Below, piece by piece: positions 8,486 to 18,010 of a DNA stretch of 64,000 nt. The stretch's first letter is position 1. The number at the start of each line of letters is the position of its first letter. The position numbers and the translations under genes were made by a program. The stretch covers positions 1 to 64,000 of the forward strand of contig WKFN01000007.1 of NCBI GenBank assembly GCA_014872805.1, in the 5' to 3' direction. The stretch comes from Opacimonas sp014872805 (GTDB lineage: Bacteria > Pseudomonadota > Gammaproteobacteria > Enterobacterales > Alteromonadaceae). Under the pieces are notes generated by a model. The model saw nothing but the letters and a program-made list of their open reading frames with translations. It did no database searches and was not told the DNA's origin.

Positions 8486-11400
8486 GTGAAAATAGGGATT
8501 GTTTTGGATACCCGTACTTATGCGGGTATCGAGTCTCATGTCTATGGTGTCGCAACTGCACTAAATGCAAGGGAAGCAATACCATTAGAAGTATGTTTCA
8601 TCCGCCTCCAACACTACGGCGAACACGTTCTTATACCCAAATTAGAATGTAAGAATATTCGTACATATACCGTTAACGACGGCTTTTGTGACTTCTTTAA
8701 TTTTATTAGAAAAAATAAATTTCATATCCTACATTCACACGGATATAAAGCCAATTTATGGTGTCGCCTTGCATCAATTATCTGCAAAAGCAAACATATT
8801 GCTACCTACCATTCTGGAGACCAAGGCACAGGAAAGCTCTTTTATTACGATTTTCTTGACCGCTTATCAGCCTGTCTGAGTGATCACAATATTGCGGTCA
8901 GTCACCCTATCGCAAAATCCCTATATAGCCATGCCACAGTGATGTTTAATGCATTAGATTGCACTCATATTTCTACGACTTATGGTAACAAGATTGGCTT
9001 TGTTGGTCGCTTCAGTTGTGAAAAAGCCCCAGAGCGCTTTATTGATATCGCACGCACTCTGATTGAGCACCCCTTCATTATGGTTGGAGATGGGCCATTA
9101 TTTGCAGAGCTAAGCACACGTGCTACCCATAATGTTCTCTTTACTGGGCATTGCAACGATATGGACGCGCAATGGAAAGAAATGGATATTTTGGTACTAC
9201 CTTCTAAGAAAGAAGGAATGCCGATGGTATGCTTAGAGGCAATGACGAGAGGCATTCCAGTCATCACTCATCACTTAGGTAGTTTAGATCAACTCATTGT
9301 CGATGAACAAAATGGATTTTTATTAGCAGAGTATTCTCATTCTGATTACATCAAGACCATAGAACATTGGCTAGCACTTTCAACAGACGCGCAAAACCGT
9401 ATTCGGAATAATGCGCGATTAACCATATTAAAGCAATTTAGTATGGTGGAATACATTAATAAGTTAATACAGATTTACTGTTCAACACTTGATGAGTCAG
9501 ACGCCAAGGCAATAGGTACACAATTACCTGTGCAATCTTTATCTAGGGTACCAATCCTTTTTGTACATTATGCAAAACATGAGTGGATCCGAGGCAGTGA
9601 AAGATGCTTAATTGACTTGGTATCTAATTTGGATCGTACACGATTTGAACCTATTGTGTGGTGTGATACCAAGCTATTGGAACACGCATTCAGACAACAA
9701 AATGTGATCGTTTATCGAGATCATTTTACTATTTTAGGCGATTGGGAACCGCCTCGATTTGCGCTGAATAAAACACGCTTTCTGTACACGCGCGGTAAAG
9801 AGCTCGTTGATTTGCATCAAATACAACTTATCCATTGTAATAGTGCTGCGCCTTCTCAATGGATGGTATCCGTTGCCAATCAAAAACAGATCCCATTAAT
9901 CACTCAGTTACACGCACGATATGTTTTTAGTGAAAGAGTAAGATGTCGTATAAACAGCGCAGATCATGTAATTGGGGTCAGTCTGCCTATCATCGAGCAA
10001 TGTCAAGGTGATAGCGGCCAAAGACCACACTATCATGTGGTCGCCAATGGCATCGATACGCATAGACTCTTCGCACAACCGACCGTCAATCTTCGCAGGG
10101 CTTACAAGTTGCGCAGGGACCATTTTGTAATGGCGAGTATTGGCTCACTCATCCAGCGCAAAGGAATGGATTTGGTCATTAGAGCCTGTCATAAGCTCAA
10201 TCAATCTGGCATAAAGACAACGTTATTTATCATAGGGGACGGGCCCGAAAAAGTCACTTTAGAGGAGCTGATTGTTGCACTAAAAATGCAAGATCATATT
10301 TTTCTCTTGGGTGAGCAAAAGCATGCCTTTGGCATGATCAAAGAAGGTGTGGATGTATTTATTTCAGGTGCTCGAGAAGAAGTTTTTGGTTTAGTCTTCG
10401 CTGAAGCTGGCTTAGCAAAACTCCCTTGCATCGCTCCGGATGTCGGCGGAATCAGCTCCGTCATTCAACACAAGATAACGGGATTATTGTGTGCGCCTGA
10501 GTCACATATCAGCTTATACGAGGCAAGTAAAACATTATACGCTGAACGTCATATTGCCACAAAAATGGGCGAGAAAGGTTACCACAGAGTCCTGCAGAGC
10601 TTTACTATCACTCACAATGTCAAGCAAATGAGTGATATCTATGCAGAGGCACTTAAACAAGGAAGAAAGCCACAGTCTTTGTGGTTACAGGTCAAATCAC
10701 TATTACACATGGCAACTGGATACTTTGGCAAAAAACTATCAAGACAAAAGCAAACGTCTGCCATCTTAATTATCGATACCATTGAGTTTAATGGTGGTTC
10801 AAAAATTGCGACTAAGCGCTTCTTAGAAACCTTAGACAAAAATATAGATGTATATGTCTTATCTGTCGATCCTGATTCATGGCAAAACAGCACCTATCAT
10901 GTCATCCGTCTGAAACAGCCTCCCTTGTTAAAAGGGACTGAGAATGGTTACAAATATATATTAAAACACGGAGTCTATGCACTTCAACTACTATTAGTCA
11001 TATTCAGACACACTCAAATCAAAACTGTTTTAGGTTGCTCTCTGCCGAGCAATGACATGGCACTTTGGTTGTGTAAACAGCTATGTCGTGTGCAATGGGT
11101 ACAGTTTATTCATGGTCCAGTCTTTGCCAGTCGCTTAAACGCAAAATTACTCTTGCAAACTGATTCCTTGTTCTATTTAGATTCAGCACGAGAATCGATA
11201 GAATTGACGCTCGCTAAATACGACGCTGATTTAGATACGATTGCAGCAACTAAAACCTGCAAAACCTTTGTTAACGGTTTATCCGAAAACGCGTTTAGCA
11301 AGCCCAATAAACAAACACACACAAAAGTGTTGTGGGCAGCGTCGAACCTAAAGTGGAAAGGCTTAGACACATTTTTAACTGCATTAAAGCAATTTGATGA

Positions 11401-11848
11401 TAAGAAACGCCCCAGATGCTCAATTTGTTTCATCCGCGCAAACGATCCCAATCTTTTAACCTCAGAAGTCAATATCCCGCTCACTAACGTGAACTGGTAT
11501 GAAGCACCTGAAAACTTATCAGAGTTGCGCCTTGCGCATTCCATCTTTGTTTCGACTAGTGAGAAAGAACCGTTTGGATTATCGATATTAGAAGCCCTCG
11601 CAGCAGGTCTTTGCGTCTTAATTCCAGAGGATAACGCCTACTGGGACAAACACTTAGAACACGGCAACAACTGTTGGAAATATCAGCCTAATGATGCAAA
11701 TGATTTATATGAGCAACTGCTGGTTTTACTGGAGCAACCCGCTCTGACTCAAAAGCTTGCCGAAAACGGGTTTGTTTTTGCCAAACAATATTCTGCTCAT
11801 GAAAGTTATGCCGACATTAAATATCACATAGAGAAACACCTCACATGA
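8486..11848 (+). CDS. three-domain fused GT4 glycosyltransferase
   Basis: An 1120-residue protein that reads as three consecutive GT-B (GT4-like) glycosyltransferases. Domain 1 (about 1-345) starts with an N-terminal Rossmann strand and has KEGMPMVCLEAMTRG near residue 240. Domain 2 (about 352-740) restarts with VPILFVHYAKHEWIRGSERC and has GAREEVFGLVFAEAG near 628. Domain 3 (about 755-1120) restarts with AILIIDTIEFNGGSKIA and has EKEPFGLSILEALAAG near 1024. Each carries its own donor-site E-x7-E-type segment, so all three may be active. The start is a GTG at 8486. The next gene overlaps by ATGA. It probably adds successive sugars to the polysaccharide repeat unit at the inner membrane; the sugars are unknown. 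Confidence 0.85.
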   Translation: MKIGIVLDTRTYAGIESHVYGVATALNAREAIPLEVCFIRLQHYGEHVLIPKLECKNIRTYTVNDGFCDFFNFIRKNKFHILHSHGYKANLWCRLASIICKSKHIATYHSGDQGTGKLFYYDFLDRLSACLSDHNIAVSHPIAKSLYSHATVMFNALDCTHISTTYGNKIGFVGRFSCEKAPERFIDIARTLIEHPFIMVGDGPLFAELSTRATHNVLFTGHCNDMDAQWKEMDILVLPSKKEGMPMVCLEAMTRGIPVITHHLGSLDQLIVDEQNGFLLAEYSHSDYIKTIEHWLALSTDAQNRIRNNARLTILKQFSMVEYINKLIQIYCSTLDESDAKAIGTQLPVQSLSRVPILFVHYAKHEWIRGSERCLIDLVSNLDRTRFEPIVWCDTKLLEHAFRQQNVIVYRDHFTILGDWEPPRFALNKTRFLYTRGKELVDLHQIQLIHCNSAAPSQWMVSVANQKQIPLITQLHARYVFSERVRCRINSADHVIGVSLPIIEQCQGDSGQRPHYHVVANGIDTHRLFAQPTVNLRRAYKLRRDHFVMASIGSLIQRKGMDLVIRACHKLNQSGIKTTLFIIGDGPEKVTLEELIVALKMQDHIFLLGEQKHAFGMIKEGVDVFISGAREEVFGLVFAEAGLAKLPCIAPDVGGISSVIQHKITGLLCAPESHISLYEASKTLYAERHIATKMGEKGYHRVLQSFTITHNVKQMSDIYAEALKQGRKPQSLWLQVKSLLHMATGYFGKKLSRQKQTSAILIIDTIEFNGGSKIATKRFLETLDKNIDVYVLSVDPDSWQNSTYHVIRLKQPPLLKGTENGYKYILKHGVYALQLLLVIFRHTQIKTVLGCSLPSNDMALWLCKQLCRVQWVQFIHGPVFASRLNAKLLLQTDSLFYLDSARESIELTLAKYDADLDTIAATKTCKTFVNGLSENAFSKPNKQTHTKVLWAASNLKWKGLDTFLTALKQFDDKKRPRCSICFIRANDPNLLTSEVNIPLTNVNWYEAPENLSELRLAHSIFVSTSEKEPFGLSILEALAAGLCVLIPEDNAYWDKHLEHGNNCWKYQPNDANDLYEQLLVLLEQPALTQKLAENGFVFAKQYSAHESYADIKYHIEKHLT

Positions 11849-13257
11849 TATTCGCTAAAATACCTCACACACTATTGTATGGTGTCAGCTTAGCACTTAT
11901 GAAAGGCTTGTCGCTCATCATGCTACCGTTTATCGCTCACACCCTATCACCTGACGAATTTGGGCGTGTTGAAGTGCTCAGTAGTATTACCATAATTGCC
12001 AGTGTCATAGTGGGTTTTGGTTTAGAAGACAGTTTATATCGCTTTGCTGGACTCGCTCGCAATAGACAAAGACAGAAGGTAATGGCAAGTGCCATATTTA
12101 CCCTTGCCAGCTTAATGACTTTGGTTTCATTGTTATTTATCAGCTTGACTATAACCCAAATACAAGCATATATACCTGGCAATATCCCAACTGAAGCCGT
12201 GTTTTTAGCGTTGGTCATTGTCTCATTCGAAGCAATGATTGCAGTGCCGCTTGGCTGGTTGCGAATGAACGATAAAGCGGGTGTGTTTTGTATTGCCACC
12301 GTTGGGCGAGTATTTATCCAAGCAGGGCTCACACTTTGGTTTATTCAATTTTCGCCTACTGTTACCAGTATTTTTGCAGCTGGTTTGATTGCAGTCGTTA
12401 TCCAGCTTATCTATCTAACATTTTGGCAATGGCAAACGACTAAATGGGTTTGGTTACCCAAAACATTCACAAAAATCTTAATCTACTCATTTCCACTTCT
12501 TGGTACTGGTTTAGTTGGATTCGCGCTAATGGGCGCAGATCGTTTGTTTGTGGCCCATTACACCTCACTTGAACAAGTCGCTCTGTATGGCGTAGCAGCC
12601 AAATTTGCAATCGGGGTTGTATTACTTCTGCAACCTTACACCATGTGGTGGGCTCCGAAACGATTCAGCACATTAGCCCAAACCAACGGCGCATCTGAGG
12701 TTGCGAAATTTACCACTTATGGAATGCTATACGTTGCCATCGCGACGTTTATCATCGTGACTTCCAGTGAGTACATAATCACGACAGTGATGCCGGTATC
12801 TTATCAAGATGCCATACACTGTTTGCTCGTCCTGGCCTGTGCAATGCTAGCTAAAGAAGCGGCTGAATTACTGAATATTGGTGCATTTACCGGGCGCAAT
12901 ACGCATGAGCAATTTTACATAAACTGCATTATTTCGATAATCGGAGTCGGCTTATTGTTGGGCTTAGTGCCGCTTTATGGCGCCTTGGGTGCGGCAATCT
13001 CTATGTGTGTGGCTTTTATAGTAAAAGCGGGTAGTTTATTTTTGCTCAGTCAAAAACGCCTGCCCTTACCTTATTCATATCAAGCCCTTTTCGGGATCCC
13101 AACGGTTATTGTTCTATCTGGCCTTGCTATTCACTTATCGCTTAGTCCACTTTATCAACTTCTCTTATCTATTGGCTTACTGTGTTTGCTATTGCTTGCC
13201 GTATTCTGGTCACGCAAGGTTGAGACATTGTCCAAGACTCACCTAGGGAAATTATGA
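11845..13257 (+). CDS. polysaccharide flippase (Wzx/MOP superfamily)
   Basis: Integral membrane protein of 470 residues with roughly 12-14 hydrophobic helices. The N-terminus (LMKGLSLIMLPFIAHTLSPDEFGRVEVL) is the usual start of Wzx-type flippases of the MOP superfamily, which move lipid-linked repeat units to the periplasmic face. It overlaps the preceding glycosyltransferase by 4 bases (ATGA) and the following polymerase by 4 bases. Its position corresponds to sypK in the Vibrio fischeri syp locus, as far as I remember that order. Confidence 0.87.
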   Translation: MIFAKIPHTLLYGVSLALMKGLSLIMLPFIAHTLSPDEFGRVEVLSSITIIASVIVGFGLEDSLYRFAGLARNRQRQKVMASAIFTLASLMTLVSLLFISLTITQIQAYIPGNIPTEAVFLALVIVSFEAMIAVPLGWLRMNDKAGVFCIATVGRVFIQAGLTLWFIQFSPTVTSIFAAGLIAVVIQLIYLTFWQWQTTKWVWLPKTFTKILIYSFPLLGTGLVGFALMGADRLFVAHYTSLEQVALYGVAAKFAIGVVLLLQPYTMWWAPKRFSTLAQTNGASEVAKFTTYGMLYVAIATFIIVTSSEYIITTVMPVSYQDAIHCLLVLACAMLAKEAAELLNIGAFTGRNTHEQFYINCIISIIGVGLLLGLVPLYGALGAAISMCVAFIVKAGSLFLLSQKRLPLPYSYQALFGIPTVIVLSGLAIHLSLSPLYQLLLSIGLLCLLLLAVFWSRKVETLSKTHLGKL

Positions 13258-14642
13258 ATATCATGGCCAACCTTCTCACCAAACATTACCTCATGCTGCT
13301 ATGGATATTCATTTTAGGCTTTGCTTGGAGTGTCATCCCGCATCCTTTGGTAGTAGTTGGCATCAGTATCTTGCCGATAGCCATTTTGGTCATGCTGCAC
13401 TATCCATTTCTGATGGTATTAATGTTTGTCATTTTTTCATTTTTCCGAATTCATGAAGTCATACCACAACTGTATAACTTCAAAATTCCACTGCTGCTTT
13501 CTTTGGCAAGCTTTGCCACGCTGGGTTGGAATGTTTTTTACAAGAAGAGATTCGACCTGTGGTGGCGACCAGAATTGACGGCATTAAGTGCCTTTTTTGT
13601 TGCGGTCAGTGTGGGCGTCGTGATGGCGAGTAACATGCCAATCGCGATTCAATATTACCTTAATATTTTTGTCAAAATTGCCATTATGTGTTTTGCCATC
13701 ACGTGGTTAACCACTCGAGAAACGGATTTTACGTTTGCTGCAAAAGCGATTGTGTTAGCCGGTTGTGTAGTGGGCATCAAAGCACTGCATAACAAAGCAA
13801 ATGGTATTGGACTGGTTGAAGAAACGCGCGTCACCATAGGTCGGGTATTTGGTTCGGTCCTAGGGGATCCCAATGATCTGTCACTAGTACTTATGTTCCC
13901 GTCGGCCTTTGCTGTGGGTTTTATTTTGACCAAAGGCTTGAGCAATGGATTAAAAGTATACGGCCTAGTCAGCATCTGCACATTATTTTCGGCCATCCTA
14001 GCCACACAAAGTCGAGGCGGATTATTAGGGATTTTGGCTGTTTTTGGCATTTATGCGTATCGCAGAATCCAAAATAAACTGTTGTTTTTGGGTGGTGGCG
14101 CTATCGCAGCACTCATTCTATATCAAGTCGCGGGGATTTCAGAGCGCGCCTCTGGCGGCGCTGCCGAGGCAGGCATAGATGCGTCGGCAATGGGTCGAAT
14201 TTATGCATGGGAAGCCGCCATCGGTATGGCCAACGATAACCCTCTTACCGGCGTTGGGATCGATAACTTTTACTCAAATTACTTTTTTTATTCGCCGCAT
14301 TGGGATGGCTTGAATCATGCTGTTCACTCCACTTGGTTTGGTGTCTTAGCTGAAACAGGTTATTTGGGTCTGATCATTTTTATCACTTTAATTGTGAAGC
14401 TTGTCAAAACCAATATACGAACATTGGAACTCATTGAGTCATTTCCAGATAGATTTTCACCGGCAATCAATACGACTGCCGAAGCACTTTTAGCCGGCCT
14501 CATGGGTACCCTGGCAGCAGGCACCTTTTTAACGTTTGGCTTTAGTTGGCCAATTTACATCCTCGGAGCAATGACTATCAGTCTAGCGCATTGGACTGAG
14601 CAACAATTGTTACCTCACACTGCACAACAAAAGGGTAATTAA
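13254..14642 (+). CDS. O-antigen polymerase/ligase family protein (Wzy-like)
   Basis: Polytopic membrane protein of 462 residues with about 10-12 hydrophobic segments and a large periplasmic loop. The Wzy_C-type signature is visible: SRGGLLGILAVFGIYAYRR in the middle, then MGRIYAWEAAIGMANDNPLTGVG and HSTWFGVLAETGYLGLI. Such proteins polymerise or ligate lipid-linked repeat units in the periplasm. Given its place after a flippase and before a Wzz-type protein, polymerase is more likely than ligase. Its ATG overlaps the flippase stop (ATGA). Confidence 0.83.
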   Translation: MNIMANLLTKHYLMLLWIFILGFAWSVIPHPLVVVGISILPIAILVMLHYPFLMVLMFVIFSFFRIHEVIPQLYNFKIPLLLSLASFATLGWNVFYKKRFDLWWRPELTALSAFFVAVSVGVVMASNMPIAIQYYLNIFVKIAIMCFAITWLTTRETDFTFAAKAIVLAGCVVGIKALHNKANGIGLVEETRVTIGRVFGSVLGDPNDLSLVLMFPSAFAVGFILTKGLSNGLKVYGLVSICTLFSAILATQSRGGLLGILAVFGIYAYRRIQNKLLFLGGGAIAALILYQVAGISERASGGAAEAGIDASAMGRIYAWEAAIGMANDNPLTGVGIDNFYSNYFFYSPHWDGLNHAVHSTWFGVLAETGYLGLIIFITLIVKLVKTNIRTLELIESFPDRFSPAINTTAEALLAGLMGTLAAGTFLTFGFSWPIYILGAMTISLAHWTEQQLLPHTAQQKGN

Positions 14643-14644
14643 TC

Positions 14645-16588
14645 ATGCGTCTTATTCGTTCGCTATCTTTAATCATCGTTGCAAGCTACAGCCTAAATAT
14701 TAGTGCGACAACGGATCCCTCTTCTTGGCTTTGGGTGGATTCATCATTAGATCCAAATGTATCGACCACCCAAAATCATCAAGACCACTTTACCCGTTTG
14801 GGGACTCCTCTAGGCCTAACCAATATCAATGATCAACTGGATGAATTCCTATTGGATGGGTTTTATGCATTAGTTCCTGAAGGCCAAGCTGTTGATCCAA
14901 CGTTACTCGAAAATACGTTCAACAACATCGGGGTGAAAGATGACTTCGAAGGGACCGCTACGGTCAAAGTGGCTTTTTTAAACGAAGGAGCAGGCTACAA
15001 AAACGCCCTTGGCTACTTTATCTATGAATCCAATAACCCACCTACATCATCCACCATTGCTGATGTTGAACATGTATTGATCTTTCCTAATAGCTCTAAA
15101 GCTGGTTCTGGTGGTGAGCTAGTACAAGGCGATCAAGTCGATTTAAAAATCACACTCCCTGCTGGACATAGCATTGGCTTCTTCATAGCTTCAAATAATT
15201 GGGACGGATGGTATGGCGGACAAAAAACCAATTTTCAATTCGGACAGCCTTTTTATAGTTTACCCGCACTAAACCCAACGGTAGGTTTAGGCAATAAATA
15301 CCACGTCCTTTTTAGAGATACCTTATCCGGCAGTGACGATATAACTGACATTGGCTTTTTTGCTTATGGCTTTGAAGATATCCGAACAGATATGGGCGAT
15401 AAAGATTTTAATGATCTTATTTTTAATGTTGAGGTCACACCTTTAGCCGCTATTGCTGGATTAGAAAATGTAATCAATGTGAAGTCAGTGCGGGAAACTG
15501 AGTATAAAAAAGCCGGTAAAGTGGCCTTTGAAGATAACTGGCCTATGCAGGGTGATTATGACTTCAATGATGCGGTGATTGCGTATGATGCGAATAAGAT
15601 CATTAGCACAAAAGAAATTGAGCGCAATAATCAAGTCACCCAAGTAGAAATAGTAAAATCACTGACGATTGACTATAAGATTGAAGCTATCGGTGCAACA
15701 TATCGCAACGGCCTGGCTTTATCTTTGCCGAATATCAAACTTGAAAATATTGAAAGCTTAACTCTGCAAAAAACAGATGCAGCAGGTCGTAAAGTCGCTC
15801 AATATCAATTTGCGAACGGGGAGTATAAGGGCAATGATGTAGTCATCAACGGCTTTAGTAATTACCCATATCCCCTTGCGCTAGAGACACAATCTGACCG
15901 TTTAGTAATTACTTTATCTGAAAATCTCTTTGAGGAGTTATCGCATTATCAAGCTGGTAATCTGTTTGATTCTGTGCGCTGTATGTATCGCACAAGTCGT
16001 GATAACGGCGTGTCTTGTCCGTCAGGCACCACGACCAATACTTGGCAACTCACCTTTGAATTTAAGCATTCTGATGAACAACGTGAGGTTTGGCTCAACA
16101 GTACTGATGCATTGAATGAAACCAACTATGATCACTTTATGTTTGCCAGTGAAAAAGGGAATCCTGCACATGACATATCGCACTTCCGCTTTGAGCGATA
16201 CCAAGAAAGCTATCCATGGTTCAATCAATGGTTAGCAGGCAACCCGACTTATAGTGATTTAAACGGACCAGGGCGCTGCCTCGAAATCCATCTTTCAGAA
16301 TTTTCTGGAACTGATTTTTTTGAAGCGGAAGGGTCTTACCGTGATGGTCAACTATTTACCGTGCCTTTGTCTTATGAGGTTGACGCCAGCCTAGATCGAC
16401 CCTTTAACGTCACTGACCAAGCACTGCCATGGGTGTTGGATTTGCCAAGTCATTGGCGCCATCCATTGGAATCACAAGACATTGCCAAAGCGTATCCAGA
16501 GTTTATCAACTGGCTCAACTCACCTGAGCAACATGCTGATTGGTCTAAGCAAAACATCAATTCTCAATTCATCTTCAATGCGGAATAA
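14645..16588 (+). CDS. secreted DUF4114/LruC-domain protein
   Basis: A 647-residue exported protein with a signal peptide (about 1-22, ending ISA). The first region (about 100-265) looks like DUF4114: HVLIFPNSSKAGSGGEL, a GFFIASNNWDG segment, then GDKDFNDLIFNVEV. The second (about 290-640) begins FEDNWPMQGDYDFNDAVIAYD, the hallmark of LruC-domain proteins. The two DxDFND-type acidic loops resemble calcium-binding sites. Only two bases separate it from the polymerase, so it belongs to the polysaccharide operon. Function is not established for the family; an extracellular or surface protein held in the polysaccharide matrix is a reasonable inference. Confidence 0.75.
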   Translation: MRLIRSLSLIIVASYSLNISATTDPSSWLWVDSSLDPNVSTTQNHQDHFTRLGTPLGLTNINDQLDEFLLDGFYALVPEGQAVDPTLLENTFNNIGVKDDFEGTATVKVAFLNEGAGYKNALGYFIYESNNPPTSSTIADVEHVLIFPNSSKAGSGGELVQGDQVDLKITLPAGHSIGFFIASNNWDGWYGGQKTNFQFGQPFYSLPALNPTVGLGNKYHVLFRDTLSGSDDITDIGFFAYGFEDIRTDMGDKDFNDLIFNVEVTPLAAIAGLENVINVKSVRETEYKKAGKVAFEDNWPMQGDYDFNDAVIAYDANKIISTKEIERNNQVTQVEIVKSLTIDYKIEAIGATYRNGLALSLPNIKLENIESLTLQKTDAAGRKVAQYQFANGEYKGNDVVINGFSNYPYPLALETQSDRLVITLSENLFEELSHYQAGNLFDSVRCMYRTSRDNGVSCPSGTTTNTWQLTFEFKHSDEQREVWLNSTDALNETNYDHFMFASEKGNPAHDISHFRFERYQESYPWFNQWLAGNPTYSDLNGPGRCLEIHLSEFSGTDFFEAEGSYRDGQLFTVPLSYEVDASLDRPFNVTDQALPWVLDLPSHWRHPLESQDIAKAYPEFINWLNSPEQHADWSKQNINSQFIFNAE

Positions 16589-16599
16589 GGATTTTACTC

Positions 16600-17022
16600 A
16601 TGCATAAAATACTATTCATCTCTACTTGCTTATTCCTTTGTGCCTGTGGCGATTCAGGAGATGGTGAAACAGAACAGAATGTTCCTGTATCGCCATCCCC
16701 AAATCAACCCATTGCCGCATCCACAGCAAACACCACTGCACAAGCTGGGCATACGTTTGCAATGTTCAAAGCCCATGACATTTCATTAACCAATACCAGT
16801 CCAAACCTAGTCAATGTGCAGATAATGGATGAAAATCAAACCGTATTAATACAAACGTCCTTGATACCAGGAGGAAGCAAGTCATTCGCCATTCCCATCC
16901 CAGTAGGCAATGCGCAAACCTACATTTTATGGAGTGGAAAAAGCGGTATTGACAATACTTATGCTAGTGAAAAAAGCACCGTAGATATATCTCAGGCAAT
17001 TGTGTTTAATGGATTTAATTAA
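16600..17022 (+). CDS. small hypothetical lipoprotein
   Basis: A 140-residue protein with a lipoprotein signal peptide: lipobox LCAC with the acylated Cys at residue 16, followed by an acidic and Ser/Pro-rich linker (about 17-60) and a small beta-rich domain. Aspartates directly after the first +2 residue do not clearly mark inner-membrane retention, so outer membrane is likely. I do not recognise the domain. It lies between the LruC protein and the diguanylate cyclase in the same operon, suggesting a role at the envelope in export or anchoring of the polysaccharide or the LruC protein. Confidence 0.7.
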   Translation: MHKILFISTCLFLCACGDSGDGETEQNVPVSPSPNQPIAASTANTTAQAGHTFAMFKAHDISLTNTSPNLVNVQIMDENQTVLIQTSLIPGGSKSFAIPIPVGNAQTYILWSGKSGIDNTYASEKSTVDISQAIVFNGFN

Positions 17023-17023
17023 T

Positions 17024-18010
17024 ATGCACCGTTCACATCGCGTCAATCATGAAGAGGTACAAGTACTGCTCGTCAGTGCCTCTATTCAATCACTACAAAA
17101 TATTGAGACGACCTTAAAGCAGCTAAACTATCAGGTCAATGCATTTACAACTTGCGAGCAAGCCATTGCTGCACTACGAGCAAAGCCTGATATATATTCA
17201 CTGATTATTCTTGATATGCAGAACAAAAGTGATGGCAACATAGAGATGATCAGAATGATCAGAATGATGGAGGATTTGCTTGAAGAAATCTGGCGTCCTA
17301 TTTTGCTCATGGGCAGTGTCAAAAATAGGGAAGAGTTTGTTCAAGGACTTAATGTAGGAGCAGATGCCTTTATTTTAACGCCAATGGATAAAGATCTTAT
17401 ACATGCCAAGGTCAATGCTATTGTACGAATATTTTTGATGCGTAAAAAACAGCTGAGCAAATACCTCATCATGGAACACGAGTCGCTGACTGATGTATTA
17501 ACTGGCTTACCGAACCGCCGGCATTTTAATGACATTCTAAAAAAAGCCATGACGGTTTCACAGCGTCATCAACGAGCATTATGCGTGGCCTACGTTGATT
17601 TGGATTTGTTTAAACAAATCAATGATAACCACGGCCATGATGCCGGAGATATGGTGCTCAAAGAAGTGTGCAAGACATTGAAAAAACATCTTCGGAATGA
17701 AGATTCTATCGGCCGCATGGGAGGGGAAGAGTTTTGCATCTGTATGCCTGATACCTCATTGGAAGAGGCCAAAATACCCATTGAACGATATCGTATTGCC
17801 ATAGAATCGATGGCATTGACCTTTGATAATAAACCTATTCAAGTGACCGCGAGTTTTGGGTTAACTCAGTTTAAAGCATTTAAACACGACATTGCCTCCT
17901 TATTGGCTCATGCCGATCACGCTCTTTACGAATCAAAAAAGAATGGTCGAAATTGTGTGACAGCACTGACTTTTGACTTCTTTCAAGGAAAATCATGCAA
18001 CAAGATTTAA
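17024..18010 (+). CDS. diguanylate cyclase with degenerate receiver domain
   Basis: Cytosolic REC-GGDEF protein of about 328 residues. The GGDEF domain is intact: active-site GGEEF, metal/substrate DLDLFKQINDNHGHDAGD, and an inhibitory I-site RNED five residues before GGEEF, so it should make c-di-GMP with product inhibition. The N-terminal receiver keeps the phosphoacceptor-like LIILDMQNK, but the usual acidic pair after strand 1 is replaced (VLLVSASIQ) and the conserved Lys-Pro is Thr-Pro (ILTPMDK). It is thus probably a pseudo-receiver. I take the ATG at 17024, two bases after the previous stop; ATG 17009 and TTG 17000 are in frame and possible. It is embedded in the polysaccharide operon. 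Confidence 0.85.
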   Translation: MHRSHRVNHEEVQVLLVSASIQSLQNIETTLKQLNYQVNAFTTCEQAIAALRAKPDIYSLIILDMQNKSDGNIEMIRMIRMMEDLLEEIWRPILLMGSVKNREEFVQGLNVGADAFILTPMDKDLIHAKVNAIVRIFLMRKKQLSKYLIMEHESLTDVLTGLPNRRHFNDILKKAMTVSQRHQRALCVAYVDLDLFKQINDNHGHDAGDMVLKEVCKTLKKHLRNEDSIGRMGGEEFCICMPDTSLEEAKIPIERYRIAIESMALTFDNKPIQVTASFGLTQFKAFKHDIASLLAHADHALYESKKNGRNCVTALTFDFFQGKSCNKI

